From positions 1 through 64,000 of the forward strand of contig CAJCIM010000110.1 in assembly GCA_903970395.1 (NCBI GenBank): a stretch of 64,000 bases of DNA, read 5' to 3'. The DNA is from Acidobacteriaceae bacterium (GTDB lineage: Bacteria > Acidobacteriota > Terriglobia > Terriglobales > Acidobacteriaceae). Numbering within the stretch: the first letter of the stretch is position 1; each line of letters begins with the position of its first letter. A program made the position numbers and the translations under genes. The notes under the pieces were generated by a model. The model made no database searches and was not told the DNA's origin. It saw only the letters and a list, made by a program, of their open reading frames with translations. This document shows, piece by piece, positions 30,056 to 38,709 of the stretch.

Positions 30056-30343
30056 TGAGGGTATCAACTCACCCAAGCCCTGTCCGCCAGAGTCCCCTGT
30101 CAATCCCCAACAGCCAACCCACTCCCGCAACCCACACAATCAAAACCACTAAACCCCCGGAAAAGAAAAACACTTTCCCTCTCACCAGCTTCTACAATTG
30201 AATTTAGAGGGAAAACAATCAGCCCCGCCACAGCTCACGTGGAGAAACTTGGCGCTTCCCTTCGCGACCTTTGCGGGAGGCTTTTACAGGCGCCTGAAGG
30301 AAGCTCCATAACCCTAACGCTTGCAATATCATACCCGCAACCC

Positions 30344-30393
30344 AAAAAGAATCAGCCACTTAGGCCGGGGATACCCCGCTAAGTGACTGATTC
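30344..30393 (-). terminator. Rho-independent terminator of the DUF1223 gene
   Basis: On the minus strand GAATCAGTCACTTAG-CGGGG pairs with CCCCG-GC-CTAAGTGGCTGATTC around a TAT loop, followed by TTTTT (plus-strand AAAAA at 30344-30348). The stem is about 20 bp with two bulged bases and one mismatch. It lies 43 bases after the DUF1223 stop. Confidence 0.85.
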
Positions 30394-30435
30394 CACAGCA
30401 AAGCCTCTTCGGCGCAGGTGGGGGGGGAGGGGTAC

Positions 30436-31236
30436 CTACCGCGCAGGCGTAGATGCACTCTGAGCCACAGTCGGCTCGGCAGCCAGCTCCTCGGTCGCCA
30501 GACCCACAACTCGTCCCTGCCCACGCAGCTGAACGATCAACACCAGATGCTTGCCCGTAAGCGACTGGTTCCGCAGCGCCGCCGTCAGCGGAATCGTCAC
30601 CAGCGTCTGCTCGCCCTCATGTAGCACTGTACCCTTGCCGACGCTCCGCGCCACCGCCACATGAGCCAGCGTCCGTCCGGCGTTCTCGCCGTGCAGCACC
30701 TGCTCACTGTCACGGTCGTCAGCCAGCACCGCATACACATCGGCTCCATCACGAGGCACTTTGCCGCTCGCCGTAAACATCACCGAGAGGTTTGCGCCGT
30801 TCGGACGATGCGAGAGGATCTTCAGCTGCAACGGCATCGGAAGGCCCTCCGTTGTGATGGCCCTCACCACAGCATCGTGATCGCTGCCCACAGCCTGCGA
30901 GTCGCCGTTCACCACCACCTGCGGGGTGTACACCTCATCCCGCCCCATCCGTTCGGCATAGGCATTCTGACGATCGGTGAAAAACTGCAGCGAAAACGGG
31001 TCCTTCCAGCCAAGCTGGTCCCAGTACGTAACGTGCTCGCTCAACGCAATGATCTGCTGTCCTGATGGAGAGATCTTTCCATCTAACTTCGCCAGGAGCG
31101 CATCCGCAGGAGGGCAACTCGAACATCCCTCAGACGTAAACAGCTCAACCAACACAGGATTCGACTTAGCGCTCTGCGCCATCACACCCTGCAAACCAGA
31201 CATCACCAACAACACCACAACAGCAACCTTCGTCAT
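30436..31236 (-). CDS. DUF1223 thioredoxin-like secreted protein
   Basis: The 266-residue protein starts MTKVAVVVLLVMSGLQGVMA, a signal peptide; thirteen in-frame codons upstream are ignored for that reason. The mature part opens VLVELFTSEGCSSCPPADAL, the hallmark of DUF1223: a thioredoxin-like fold with a CSSC pair. TYWDQLGWKDPFS and YTPQVVVNGD are also family motifs. The CxxC pair suggests redox chemistry outside the cytoplasm, but no activity is established to my knowledge. It is monocistronic, with its own strong terminator, and ends in a Thr/Ala-rich tail. Confidence 0.88.
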   Translation of the reverse strand: MTKVAVVVLLVMSGLQGVMAQSAKSNPVLVELFTSEGCSSCPPADALLAKLDGKISPSGQQIIALSEHVTYWDQLGWKDPFSLQFFTDRQNAYAERMGRDEVYTPQVVVNGDSQAVGSDHDAVVRAITTEGLPMPLQLKILSHRPNGANLSVMFTASGKVPRDGADVYAVLADDRDSEQVLHGENAGRTLAHVAVARSVGKGTVLHEGEQTLVTIPLTAALRNQSLTGKHLVLIVQLRGQGRVVGLATEELAAEPTVAQSASTPAR

Positions 31237-31320
31237 CGCGTCCACTCCACCAATCAGACACTCCCACCAGCACAAAGGTTACTCAACAAAGAGGTATCAA
31301 CGAATCACTGCCCCTATTTC

Positions 31321-32298
31321 CTAGTTGCTACTTGCTGGAATCAGCAATACTTTACCCGTCGTCTTGCGCCCGGACAGATCGCGATGCGCCTGCTCAGCAT
31401 CCTCCAGCGCGTACCGCGCGCCGATGCGCACCGACAGCGCGCCGCTCGCGACCCACCCGAAGACGTCCTCCGCACGCCGCTCAAGCTCCGCGCGCGTCTG
31501 CACATAGTCCTTCAGCGTCGGCCGCGTCAGGAACAGCGATCCCGCCATCAACCGGATCGGGTCCATCGCAGGAACCGCGCCGCTCGACGCGCCATACAAC
31601 GCCATCAGACCGCGCGGCCGCAGACACTTCAGCGATTCCTCAAACGTCGTCTTGCCTACAGAGTCATACACAACCGGCAATCCAGCGCCGCCGGTAAACG
31701 CCTTCACCGCATCGGCAAAGCTCTCCTGCGTGTACAGAACCACCTTGTCCGCACCAGCACCCCGCGACAGCTCAGCCTTCTCTTCGGTCGAGACGGTCGC
31801 AATCACCGTCGCGCCCAACATCTTGGCCATCTGCGTCAGCAGCAGCCCAACGCCGCCCGCTCCTGCATGGACCAGCACCGTATCGCCGTGCTGGATCGCA
31901 TACGTGCTGTACGCAAGGTAATGTGCCGTAAGCCCCTGCAGCAGCACAGCAGCTGCGTGCTCCGTGCTCATGCCTTCGGGCACATGCAGCAGATCGCTAG
32001 CCGGCGCGCAGGCATACTCGGCATAAGTCCCACGCGTCCCGTTCCATGCCACGCGATCGCCAGCCTTGAACCCGCTGACGCCTTCGCCCACCTCGACGAC
32101 AACCCCCGCGGCCTCCTGCCCCGGAATGAACGGCAGCGTCGCAGGGTAGCGCCCCTCACGCAGATACGTATCGATGAAGTTGACGCCACAGGCTTCGATC
32201 TTCACCAGCACCTGCCCGCTCGCCGGCTTTGGCAACGGCAGTTCTTTCAGCTCCAGAACCTCAGGTCCACCAGTCTTCTCAATCTGTATCGCTCGCAT
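31321..32298 (-). CDS. NADPH:quinone oxidoreductase (zeta-crystallin-like)
   Basis: The 325-residue MDR-family protein begins MRAIQIEKTGGPEVLELKEL, the typical quinone-oxidoreductase start. It has the GroES-like half (VNFIDTYLREGRYPATLPFI, PGQEAAGVVVEVGEGV) and the Rossmann motif VHAGAGGVGLLLTQMAKMLG. No catalytic or structural zinc Cys cluster is present, as expected for QOR rather than alcohol dehydrogenase. It reduces quinones or enals with NADPH in the cytoplasm. ATG 32298 is preferred; a GTG at 32310 would overlap the upstream glycosyltransferase stop by one base. The two genes are probably co-transcribed. Confidence 0.9.
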   Translation of the reverse strand: MRAIQIEKTGGPEVLELKELPLPKPASGQVLVKIEACGVNFIDTYLREGRYPATLPFIPGQEAAGVVVEVGEGVSGFKAGDRVAWNGTRGTYAEYACAPASDLLHVPEGMSTEHAAAVLLQGLTAHYLAYSTYAIQHGDTVLVHAGAGGVGLLLTQMAKMLGATVIATVSTEEKAELSRGAGADKVVLYTQESFADAVKAFTGGAGLPVVYDSVGKTTFEESLKCLRPRGLMALYGASSGAVPAMDPIRLMAGSLFLTRPTLKDYVQTRAELERRAEDVFGWVASGALSVRIGARYALEDAEQAHRDLSGRKTTGKVLLIPASSN

Positions 32299-32309
32299 CG
32301 TGCTCTTCA

Positions 32310-33293
32310 CTATCCTCTGTCCTCTATCCCCTGCTCCACCGGCTTCATCCGCACAATGCGGTCCACCGCATACGGCGAACGCTGCGCATGTGTAAAGAAG
32401 TGCCTCACCTGCAACTCACCCAGCAATCCCACACCAATCAGCTGGATTCCAGCCAGAATCAACACCCCAGCAATGATGAACCACGGTCCATGTTCGCCGG
32501 CAACATCATGCCCGCTCAGCAGCTTGTGCGCCAGCAGCCAGATCGCAATTCCGCCGCCGCTCAGCTCCGCCAGCGCGCCAATGCCGCCGAAGAAGTGCAA
32601 CGGCCGCGTCATATACTTCAGCAGGAACCGAATCGTCAGCAGGTCGAAGAACACCCGGAACGTGCGCGAGATCCCATAGTGGCTGCGCCCGGACTCACGC
32701 GCCGGATTAGAGATCGGCACCTCGCAGATGCTCGCGCCATACCAGCTAGCCAGCGCCGGAATAAACCGGTGCATCTCGCCGTACAGCGGTATGTTCTGGA
32801 TCACTTCGCGCCGATAGCCCTTGAACGTCGTGCCGAAGTCGTGGATGTCCACGCCCGAAAGCCGCGCCATCATCCAGTTCGCGACCCCGGAAGGAATACG
32901 CCGCATCACCATATTGTCGGCCCGCTGTGCTCGCCAGCCGCTCACGACGTCGTAGCCCTCTTCCAGCTTCGCCAGGAACAGTGGAATCTCCGCTGGATCA
33001 TGCTGCAGGTCGCCATCCATCGCCAGGATGAACTCACCCGACGCGTGGTCAAATCCTGCAGCTAGAGCAGACGTCTGCCCGAAGTTCCGGCGCAGCTTCA
33101 CCAACAGAACCCGCGAGTCCACCGCCGCAATCTCCTCTAGCAGCCGGTAGGTACGGTCTCGCGAGCCATCATCGACGAAGACCAGCTCAAAGCTGGAGCC
33201 AACCTGCTCCATCACATCTTTGGCGCGGTCATAGAGCTTGGTGACGTTCTCTTCCTCGTTATGGAACGGGACGACGATGGAGTATCTAGGCAC
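32310..33293 (-). CDS. Membrane glycosyltransferase family 2 (polyprenyl-phosphate GtrB/ArnC type)
   Basis: The 327-residue protein begins YSIVVPFHNEEENVTKL and has the GT-A motifs LVFVDDGSRDRT, LRRNFGQTSALAAGFDHASG and ILAMDGDLQHDPAE. RESGRSHYGISRTFRVFFDL is typical of DPM1/GtrB enzymes. Two hydrophobic helices follow (about 230-255 and 271-293). It transfers a sugar from a nucleotide donor to undecaprenyl phosphate for use outside the cytoplasmic membrane. The start is GTG 33293. The acceptor and the flippase partner are not in the window. Confidence 0.9.
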   Translation of the reverse strand: MPRYSIVVPFHNEEENVTKLYDRAKDVMEQVGSSFELVFVDDGSRDRTYRLLEEIAAVDSRVLLVKLRRNFGQTSALAAGFDHASGEFILAMDGDLQHDPAEIPLFLAKLEEGYDVVSGWRAQRADNMVMRRIPSGVANWMMARLSGVDIHDFGTTFKGYRREVIQNIPLYGEMHRFIPALASWYGASICEVPISNPARESGRSHYGISRTFRVFFDLLTIRFLLKYMTRPLHFFGGIGALAELSGGGIAIWLLAHKLLSGHDVAGEHGPWFIIAGVLILAGIQLIGVGLLGELQVRHFFTHAQRSPYAVDRIVRMKPVEQGIEDRG

Positions 33294-33366
33294 AGACTGA
33301 TTTTACCTCCTCAACGTGATTGAACCACCCATGAAGCAGCAGCGTCCGCGATACACTAACAGAGCT

Positions 33367-33443
33367 GGCCCGGTAGCTCAGTTGCATAGAGCAGCGCACT
33401 CCTAACGCGAAGGTCGCAGGTTGGACTCCTGCCCGGGCCACCA
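33367..33443 (+). tRNA. tRNA-Arg (anticodon CCT)
   Basis: A complete 77-base cloverleaf with encoded CCA is present. The acceptor arm GGCCCGG/CCGGGCC has seven perfect pairs. The D arm is GCTC-AGTTGCATA-GAGC, the anticodon loop CTCCTAA (33399-33405), and the T arm GCAGG-TTGGACT-CCTGC. Two oddities are visible. The D loop has G18-C19 instead of G18-G19, and the T loop has G56 instead of C56, so the 19-56 tertiary contact becomes C-G instead of G-C. The anticodon stem GCGCA/CGCGA pairs only in its central three positions. It reads the rare AGG codon. It may be functional but unusual. Confidence 0.88.
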
Positions 33444-33458
33444 CGCATCTCTCCCACC

Positions 33459-34145
33459 ATGCGGATACTCATCATCGAAGATGAAGTGCGTCTCGCCGAA
33501 AACGTGGCCACCGCGTTCCGAGACCGCTACGGCTCAGCCGTGGATTGCGCGCACGATGGCCTCGAAGGCTTTTCCCTCGCCGAGTCTGGTCATTACGACC
33601 TCCTCATCCTAGACCTGATGCTTCCCGGCGCCGATGGACTCAGCATCGTCACCAAACTGCGCACACGCGGCGATGCGACACCGATCCTTATCCTCACCGC
33701 CCGCGACGAGCGCGCCCATGTTATCGACCTGCTCAACGCCGGCGCAGACGACTACCTCACCAAGCCCTTCGACCTCGGCGAGCTGCTCGCCCGCGGCAAG
33801 GCCCTCATCCGCCGCGGCAAAGGCGTAGCCAACACTGTCCTCACACTCGGCCAGCTCAGCCTGAACTCCGTCGAGCAAACCGTTCACGGAGACAGCCAAC
33901 TCGTCGATCTCTCACCTACCGAGTACCGCATCCTCGAGTACCTCATGTTTCGCCCACGAGCCATCGTCTCCAAACGCGAACTGCTTGAGCACCTCTACGA
34001 CTATCGCTGGGAACACCACTCCAACGTTATCGAGGCTCACGTCTCCAACCTGCGCAAGAAGCTGCGCGCCACCGGCGAACTCGCCCTCGTCGAGACCATC
34101 CGCGGTCGCGGCTACCGCCTCTCCGTTCCGGAAGCGTCCCAGTGA
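33459..34145 (+). CDS. OmpR/PhoB-family response regulator
   Basis: The 228-residue regulator has a receiver with E/D residues in ILIIEDEVRLAENV, phospho-acceptor D52 in LLILDLMLPGADG, T in ILTARDE and K in YLTKPFDLGELLA. A C-terminal winged-helix DNA-binding domain follows (LVDLSPTEYRILEYLMFRP ... NVIEAHVSNLRKKL ... TIRGRGYRL). It overlaps the kinase start by four bases (GTGA), so regulator and sensor are made together. The gene follows the tRNA by 15 bases. Convergent orientation toward the RND operon suggests, but does not show, that it regulates efflux. Confidence 0.95.
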   Translation: MRILIIEDEVRLAENVATAFRDRYGSAVDCAHDGLEGFSLAESGHYDLLILDLMLPGADGLSIVTKLRTRGDATPILILTARDERAHVIDLLNAGADDYLTKPFDLGELLARGKALIRRGKGVANTVLTLGQLSLNSVEQTVHGDSQLVDLSPTEYRILEYLMFRPRAIVSKRELLEHLYDYRWEHHSNVIEAHVSNLRKKLRATGELALVETIRGRGYRLSVPEASQ

Positions 34146-35596
34146 AGACCCGCTCGCTCACGCGCACGCTCACAGTCGGCGTCCTCGCCGCAGAACTGCT
34201 CTGCGCCGCTCTCTTCTCCGTCGTCGCCATCGCGCATGAGATGCATGATCGAGCCCGCGCCTTCGACGTCATGCTCAACGGTCGCGCCGACTCACTCCTC
34301 GGTGCCGTGCAGGACGCCGAAGATCCCGACGATAACGTAGTCGTCGACCAGACCGAACTCGTAGTGCCACCGCAGGACGCCTACGAAGTCATCATGGCCA
34401 ACGGTCGCATGGTTGGCCACTCACCCGGAAGCTCGGCCACCCTGCTTGCTGCCCTGTCCTCGCACACCTCATTCGGTTACTTCAACTTCATGGCCGACGG
34501 AAGACATTACCGCGGCCTTCGCAAGCCGGGCATCCGCGTCATCGACCGAGACGAAAATGGCGGTATCCGCCGTCCCGTTACCTTGCTCTACGCTGCACCT
34601 ACATCACATCTTTGGCATCAGGCAGTCGAGGCTGTCCGCTTCTACATCATCGCGGGCGTTCTTCTTCTGCTGCTTACCGGCGTCATCATGGCATGGTTTC
34701 TTCGCCGCAGCCTTTCACCTCTGCGCGAACTCGCCGAACGTGCCGCGCGTGTCTCCACCTCAGCATGGGAGTTTACGCCACCAGACGAAGCGCTCCACAC
34801 CCACGAGCTCGAACCCATAGCCAGTTCCATTCAGGCACTGCTCCTCGGCCTGCAACAATCCTTCGAACGACAGCGACAGTTCACCGGCGACGCCGCCCAC
34901 GAACTCAAGACCTCCATTGCCGTCCTCAAATCCAGCCTTCAACTCCTCGCTCTGCGCGAACGCACCAGCACTGAGTACGCTCTCGCCATCGAAGGTCTTC
35001 TGCTCGACACCCAGCGCATGGAGGACCTCACCAACAGGATGCTCACCCTGGCCCGCATCGAGCAGGCACCGCCCGCTGCCTCCGCCAGTCTAGAAACAAC
35101 GGACCTCTCCAGCATCGTGCAGATCGTCGCAGAGAGGCTGTACCCCGCCATGCAGCTCCACCGCGTCGCGCTCACCCTCGCCGCATCGTCTCAGATGCCT
35201 GTGACCGTGGCCGCCGAAGATGTCGACGTCCTCTGCTCCAACCTGTTGATGAACGCGATCCAACACAGTACACCGGGCGGTAGTATCTCGGTTTCGCTTT
35301 CCAAAGATCCTGCGAACGTCCGCATGTCCATCTCAGATACCGGAGATGGAATCGCTCCAGACGCACTGCCACACATCTTCGAGCGCTTCTATCGCGCCGA
35401 TGCCTCACGTAGCCGCATCAGCGGCGGCGCGGGCCTCGGTCTCGCCATCTGCAAAGGCATCGTCGATCGCTGTGGCGGTTCTATCGCTGTCACCAGCGTA
35501 ATCGGCAAAGGCACGCACGTTGAAGTCATCATGCCGCTCGCACGCCAATCAAAAGTAGCTCAACTTCACGTAGCTACAGCAGAAGCTTCTTCCTGA
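34142..35596 (+). CDS. Sensor histidine kinase
   Basis: The 484-residue membrane kinase has TM1 at about 9-31 and TM2 at 167-186 (FYIIAGVLLLLLTGVIMAWF) around a periplasmic sensor of about 135 residues. A HAMP linker follows (SLSPLRELAERAARVS), then the HisKA box FTGDAAHELKTSIAVLKSSL with H253. The HATPase domain has the N box NLLMNAIQHS, G1 SDTGDGIAPD and G2 SGGAGLGLAIC. The start is GTG 34142, overlapping the regulator stop. The HAMP-HisKA arrangement is like QseC/CpxA-type sensors; the signal is unknown. Its last 31 bases overlap the end of the convergent RND pump gene. Confidence 0.94.
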   Translation: MKTRSLTRTLTVGVLAAELLCAALFSVVAIAHEMHDRARAFDVMLNGRADSLLGAVQDAEDPDDNVVVDQTELVVPPQDAYEVIMANGRMVGHSPGSSATLLAALSSHTSFGYFNFMADGRHYRGLRKPGIRVIDRDENGGIRRPVTLLYAAPTSHLWHQAVEAVRFYIIAGVLLLLLTGVIMAWFLRRSLSPLRELAERAARVSTSAWEFTPPDEALHTHELEPIASSIQALLLGLQQSFERQRQFTGDAAHELKTSIAVLKSSLQLLALRERTSTEYALAIEGLLLDTQRMEDLTNRMLTLARIEQAPPAASASLETTDLSSIVQIVAERLYPAMQLHRVALTLAASSQMPVTVAAEDVDVLCSNLLMNAIQHSTPGGSISVSLSKDPANVRMSISDTGDGIAPDALPHIFERFYRADASRSRISGGAGLGLAICKGIVDRCGGSIAVTSVIGKGTHVEVIMPLARQSKVAQLHVATAEASS

Positions 35597-38500
35597 TCAT
35601 GACGGTTGCGCGTCAGCAGGTAGTAAATAATCGGCGTCACCACCAGGCTCAGGAACATCGAAATCGTCAACCCGCCAATCACCGCAATCGCCAGCGGCTG
35701 CAGCATCTGCGATCCAGCACCCAGCGCAAACGCCAGCGGCAGCATACCGCATACCGCAGCTACCGCCGTCATCAAAATCGGCCGCAGCCGCCGCTGCGCA
35801 GCCAGCAGCATCGCATCGCGCGCACTCGCGCCTTCGGTACGGAAACGCTCGTCCGCATCCAGCAGCAGGATGCCGTTCTTCGCCACGATGCCGATCACCA
35901 TGATCAGCCCCATGAACGACGCCACACTGAACGTAACGCCCGTGATCAGCAGTGCAAACACCACGCCCCCAATCGACAGCACCGACGAGGTCAGAATCGC
36001 TACTGGCGCCGAAAGGTTTCGGAACTCCGTCAGTAGCACGCCGAACACTAACACCAGCGCCAGCAACAGCACACTCAACAGATCCGCAAATGACTTCTGC
36101 TGCTCCTGATAAGTGCCACCGTACTCCACACGCACATTCGGCGGCAGGTGCATCCCATCAATCACCTTCTGGACCTCGGCTACCCCAGTACCCAGATCAG
36201 CGCCCTCCAACCGGCCCGTCACCACCACCTCCTGCTGCAGGTTCTCACGATGAATCTCGTTCTGCGGCGGCAGCTGCGTAATCTCCGTCATCGATCCCAG
36301 CGTCGCCGTATGTCCCGTAGCGCTGTTGAATACAGTGTTTTGGATCGTATCCAACGATTGCCGTGTGTCATCGCCTAGGCGCACCCGAATCGTATAAGGT
36401 CGTCCGTTCGCAATCAACGGATCGTTCGGCGTCACGCCATCCAAAATCGACGTCGCATCCTCCGCAACCTCCGTCGGCGTAAAGCCCATGCGCGCAGCCA
36501 GCACTGGGTCTACCTGGAAGCTCGTCGCCGGCCCGCTGATAGTGTTCTCCACGCCGTTCTGCACATCCACCACACCGTGCACCTTGCTGATCGCATCGCC
36601 CACGCGCGGCCCAAGCTGGTACAGCAACTTGGGATCGCTGCAGAACAGCTTGATCTGGATCGGTTCCGGCGCGTTCGACAAGTCACCAATCATGTCCTGC
36701 AGCACCTGCGTGAACTCAACATCAAGCTCTGGCTCACTCGTCTTGATCTGGTCTCGGATATCGTTCATCACATCGTCGATCGATCGATCGCGGTTCGACT
36801 TCAACTTAACCGTAATGTCGCCAGTGTTAGCCTCCGTCACGGCCGCAAGCCCCATCTGCAAGCCTGTGCGGCGCGAGGTGCTCTCGACCTCCGGCGTGCT
36901 GCGCAGAATCTGCTCCACATGGTTGAGCACACGGTTGGTCTCTGCCAGCGAGCTGCCCGCTGGCATGATGTAGTCCAGGATGAACCCGCCCTCATCCATC
37001 TCCGGCAACAGATCGGAACCCAGCGAACCATACGCAATATATGTGCCGCCTACTAGCACTAAACAGATCAGCCCCAGCATCGCAGGCTTCCGCAGCGACC
37101 ACTCCAGCACGCTCTTGTGCCAACCCATCACGCGCCCAAGCAGCGGCCCCGGCTCCGGATGCCCATCCTCCGTCAGCGGTGCTCTCCCTTCATCGCGGTC
37201 CTTCAACAGCACCAGGCCAAGACTCGGCGTCCACGTCAGCGCCAGCACCAGCGATGTCAGCAGCGACACCGTCATCGTGATCGCGAGCGCGCGAAAGAAG
37301 CTGCCCGTCACCCCCGACACTGCAATCAATGGCAGAAACACCACCACCGGCGTAATCGTCGACCCAACCAGCGGATGCGAGATCTCGCGCAGAGCCTTAC
37401 GCACCGCCTCAACACGCCCCTCACCCGCGTCGCGGTGCATCACGATGTTCTCAACCACCACGATCGCGTCGTCGATCACCAACCCGATCGCCGCCGCCAG
37501 TCCACCCAGCGTCATAAGGTTGAAACTCTCACCGATCACCCACATGAACAGAATCGTGATCGCCACCGTCACCGGAATCACCAACCCTGCAATCAGCGAC
37601 GATCGCCAATCATGCAGGAAAACAAACAGGATCAGACATGCAAGCCCCAGCCCGATCAAAATCGCGTCGCGTACACTGCGAATGCTCTCGCGCACCAACT
37701 CTGACTGATCGTAGTAAGGCTTCAGCGTCACACCTGACGGCAGCTTCTTCTGCAGCAGCGCAACCTCCGCAGCCACACTATCGGCTACAGCCACTGTGTT
37801 TCCCGAAGACTGTCGCGTAATGTTCAGCAACACCGACGGCTGACCGTCAGCCGTCACCACCGTGTACACCGGCTCCACGCCGTCCACCACCTGTGCGACA
37901 TCGCCCACACGCACGGCTGTTCCGCTCGCAGTGGTCTTCACAACCAGCTGTTTCAGCCCCTCGATGTCATGCACCTGAGCACCCACCAGCCCCAGCACCA
38001 GCTGATGGTTTTCCTCGTACAACCCCGGTGAATCAATAATGTTTGAAGCCTGAATCGCATTCGAGATGTCGAGAATCGTAACGCCCGCAGCCTGGAGCTT
38101 CGCGAGGTTCGGGACCACATGAAACTCCGGCACCTTGCCACCCTGCACCTTCACCGTGCTCACGCCAGGCACGCGGTTCAGCGGTGGCACTAGATCATAG
38201 GTCGCCAGCTCCCATAGCCGCGTCTGCGACAACGTCTTCGACGTTAGGCTATATCCAAGGATCGGAAACGTTGCAAACGTCAACCGGTTCGTCGTGATCT
38301 TCACCGTCGGCGGCAGGTTCTGTTGCACCGTATTCAGCGCCGCGTTCACCAACTGCAGCGTGTGGGACATGTCCACCGACCAATCGAAGAACAGGCTTAC
38401 CTCGGCTGACCCGCGGCTCGTGTTCGACCGCACAGTCACCAGCCCGGGGACGCTGTTCACCGCGCTCTCAATCTGCTTGGTGATCGTCACCTCCATCTGC

Positions 38501-38709
38501 TCCACCGGCATCACGCCGTTGTCCACGCCAATTACCACTCTAGGAAAGTTTGTCTCCGGAAACACCGAGATCGGCACTCGCATCGCCGCCCAGCTGCCAG
38601 CCAGCGTCAGCACGACTACGAAGAAAAAGATGATCTGCGTAGACAGTGCCAGCCAGAACCGCTTCGCGCCTATGGGCTCATTTGTAGCGGAAGCGTCCTT
38701 CGCGGCCAT
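35566..38709 (-). CDS. RND-family efflux pump, inner-membrane subunit
   Basis: The 1047-residue protein is a full-length RND transporter with 12 expected helices and two large periplasmic loops. The first helix is TQIIFFFVVVLTLAGSWAAM. TM4 carries AAIGLVIDDAIVVVENIV; the Asp pair is the proton-relay signature of AcrB-type (HAE) pumps rather than CzcA-type metal pumps, which have D-G. A second-half repeat is seen in LIMVIGIVAKNGILLLDADE. It exports lipophilic substrates together with the adaptor and the TolC protein encoded upstream. ATG 38709 overlaps the adaptor stop (TGATG); GTG 38712 is possible. Confidence 0.94.
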   Translation of the reverse strand: MAAKDASATNEPIGAKRFWLALSTQIIFFFVVVLTLAGSWAAMRVPISVFPETNFPRVVIGVDNGVMPVEQMEVTITKQIESAVNSVPGLVTVRSNTSRGSAEVSLFFDWSVDMSHTLQLVNAALNTVQQNLPPTVKITTNRLTFATFPILGYSLTSKTLSQTRLWELATYDLVPPLNRVPGVSTVKVQGGKVPEFHVVPNLAKLQAAGVTILDISNAIQASNIIDSPGLYEENHQLVLGLVGAQVHDIEGLKQLVVKTTASGTAVRVGDVAQVVDGVEPVYTVVTADGQPSVLLNITRQSSGNTVAVADSVAAEVALLQKKLPSGVTLKPYYDQSELVRESIRSVRDAILIGLGLACLILFVFLHDWRSSLIAGLVIPVTVAITILFMWVIGESFNLMTLGGLAAAIGLVIDDAIVVVENIVMHRDAGEGRVEAVRKALREISHPLVGSTITPVVVFLPLIAVSGVTGSFFRALAITMTVSLLTSLVLALTWTPSLGLVLLKDRDEGRAPLTEDGHPEPGPLLGRVMGWHKSVLEWSLRKPAMLGLICLVLVGGTYIAYGSLGSDLLPEMDEGGFILDYIMPAGSSLAETNRVLNHVEQILRSTPEVESTSRRTGLQMGLAAVTEANTGDITVKLKSNRDRSIDDVMNDIRDQIKTSEPELDVEFTQVLQDMIGDLSNAPEPIQIKLFCSDPKLLYQLGPRVGDAISKVHGVVDVQNGVENTISGPATSFQVDPVLAARMGFTPTEVAEDATSILDGVTPNDPLIANGRPYTIRVRLGDDTRQSLDTIQNTVFNSATGHTATLGSMTEITQLPPQNEIHRENLQQEVVVTGRLEGADLGTGVAEVQKVIDGMHLPPNVRVEYGGTYQEQQKSFADLLSVLLLALVLVFGVLLTEFRNLSAPVAILTSSVLSIGGVVFALLITGVTFSVASFMGLIMVIGIVAKNGILLLDADERFRTEGASARDAMLLAAQRRLRPILMTAVAAVCGMLPLAFALGAGSQMLQPLAIAVIGGLTISMFLSLVVTPIIYYLLTRNRHDQEEASAVAT

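Larger units (their letters stand above)
29962..30435. other. 474-base intergenic region upstream of the TonB receptor
   Basis: No coding sequence is seen. The region holds a REP-like hairpin (30019-30055), an inverted repeat TTTCCCTCT (30174-30182) with AGAGGGAAA (30206-30214), and the DUF1223-gene terminator (30344-30393). No cobalamin, TPP or other riboswitch core was recognised on either strand. Confidence 0.6.

Noticed and set aside
29962-30343. Cobalamin riboswitch upstream of the BtuB-like TonB receptor
   Set aside because: No B12-box core or conserved junction sequence could be found on the minus strand.
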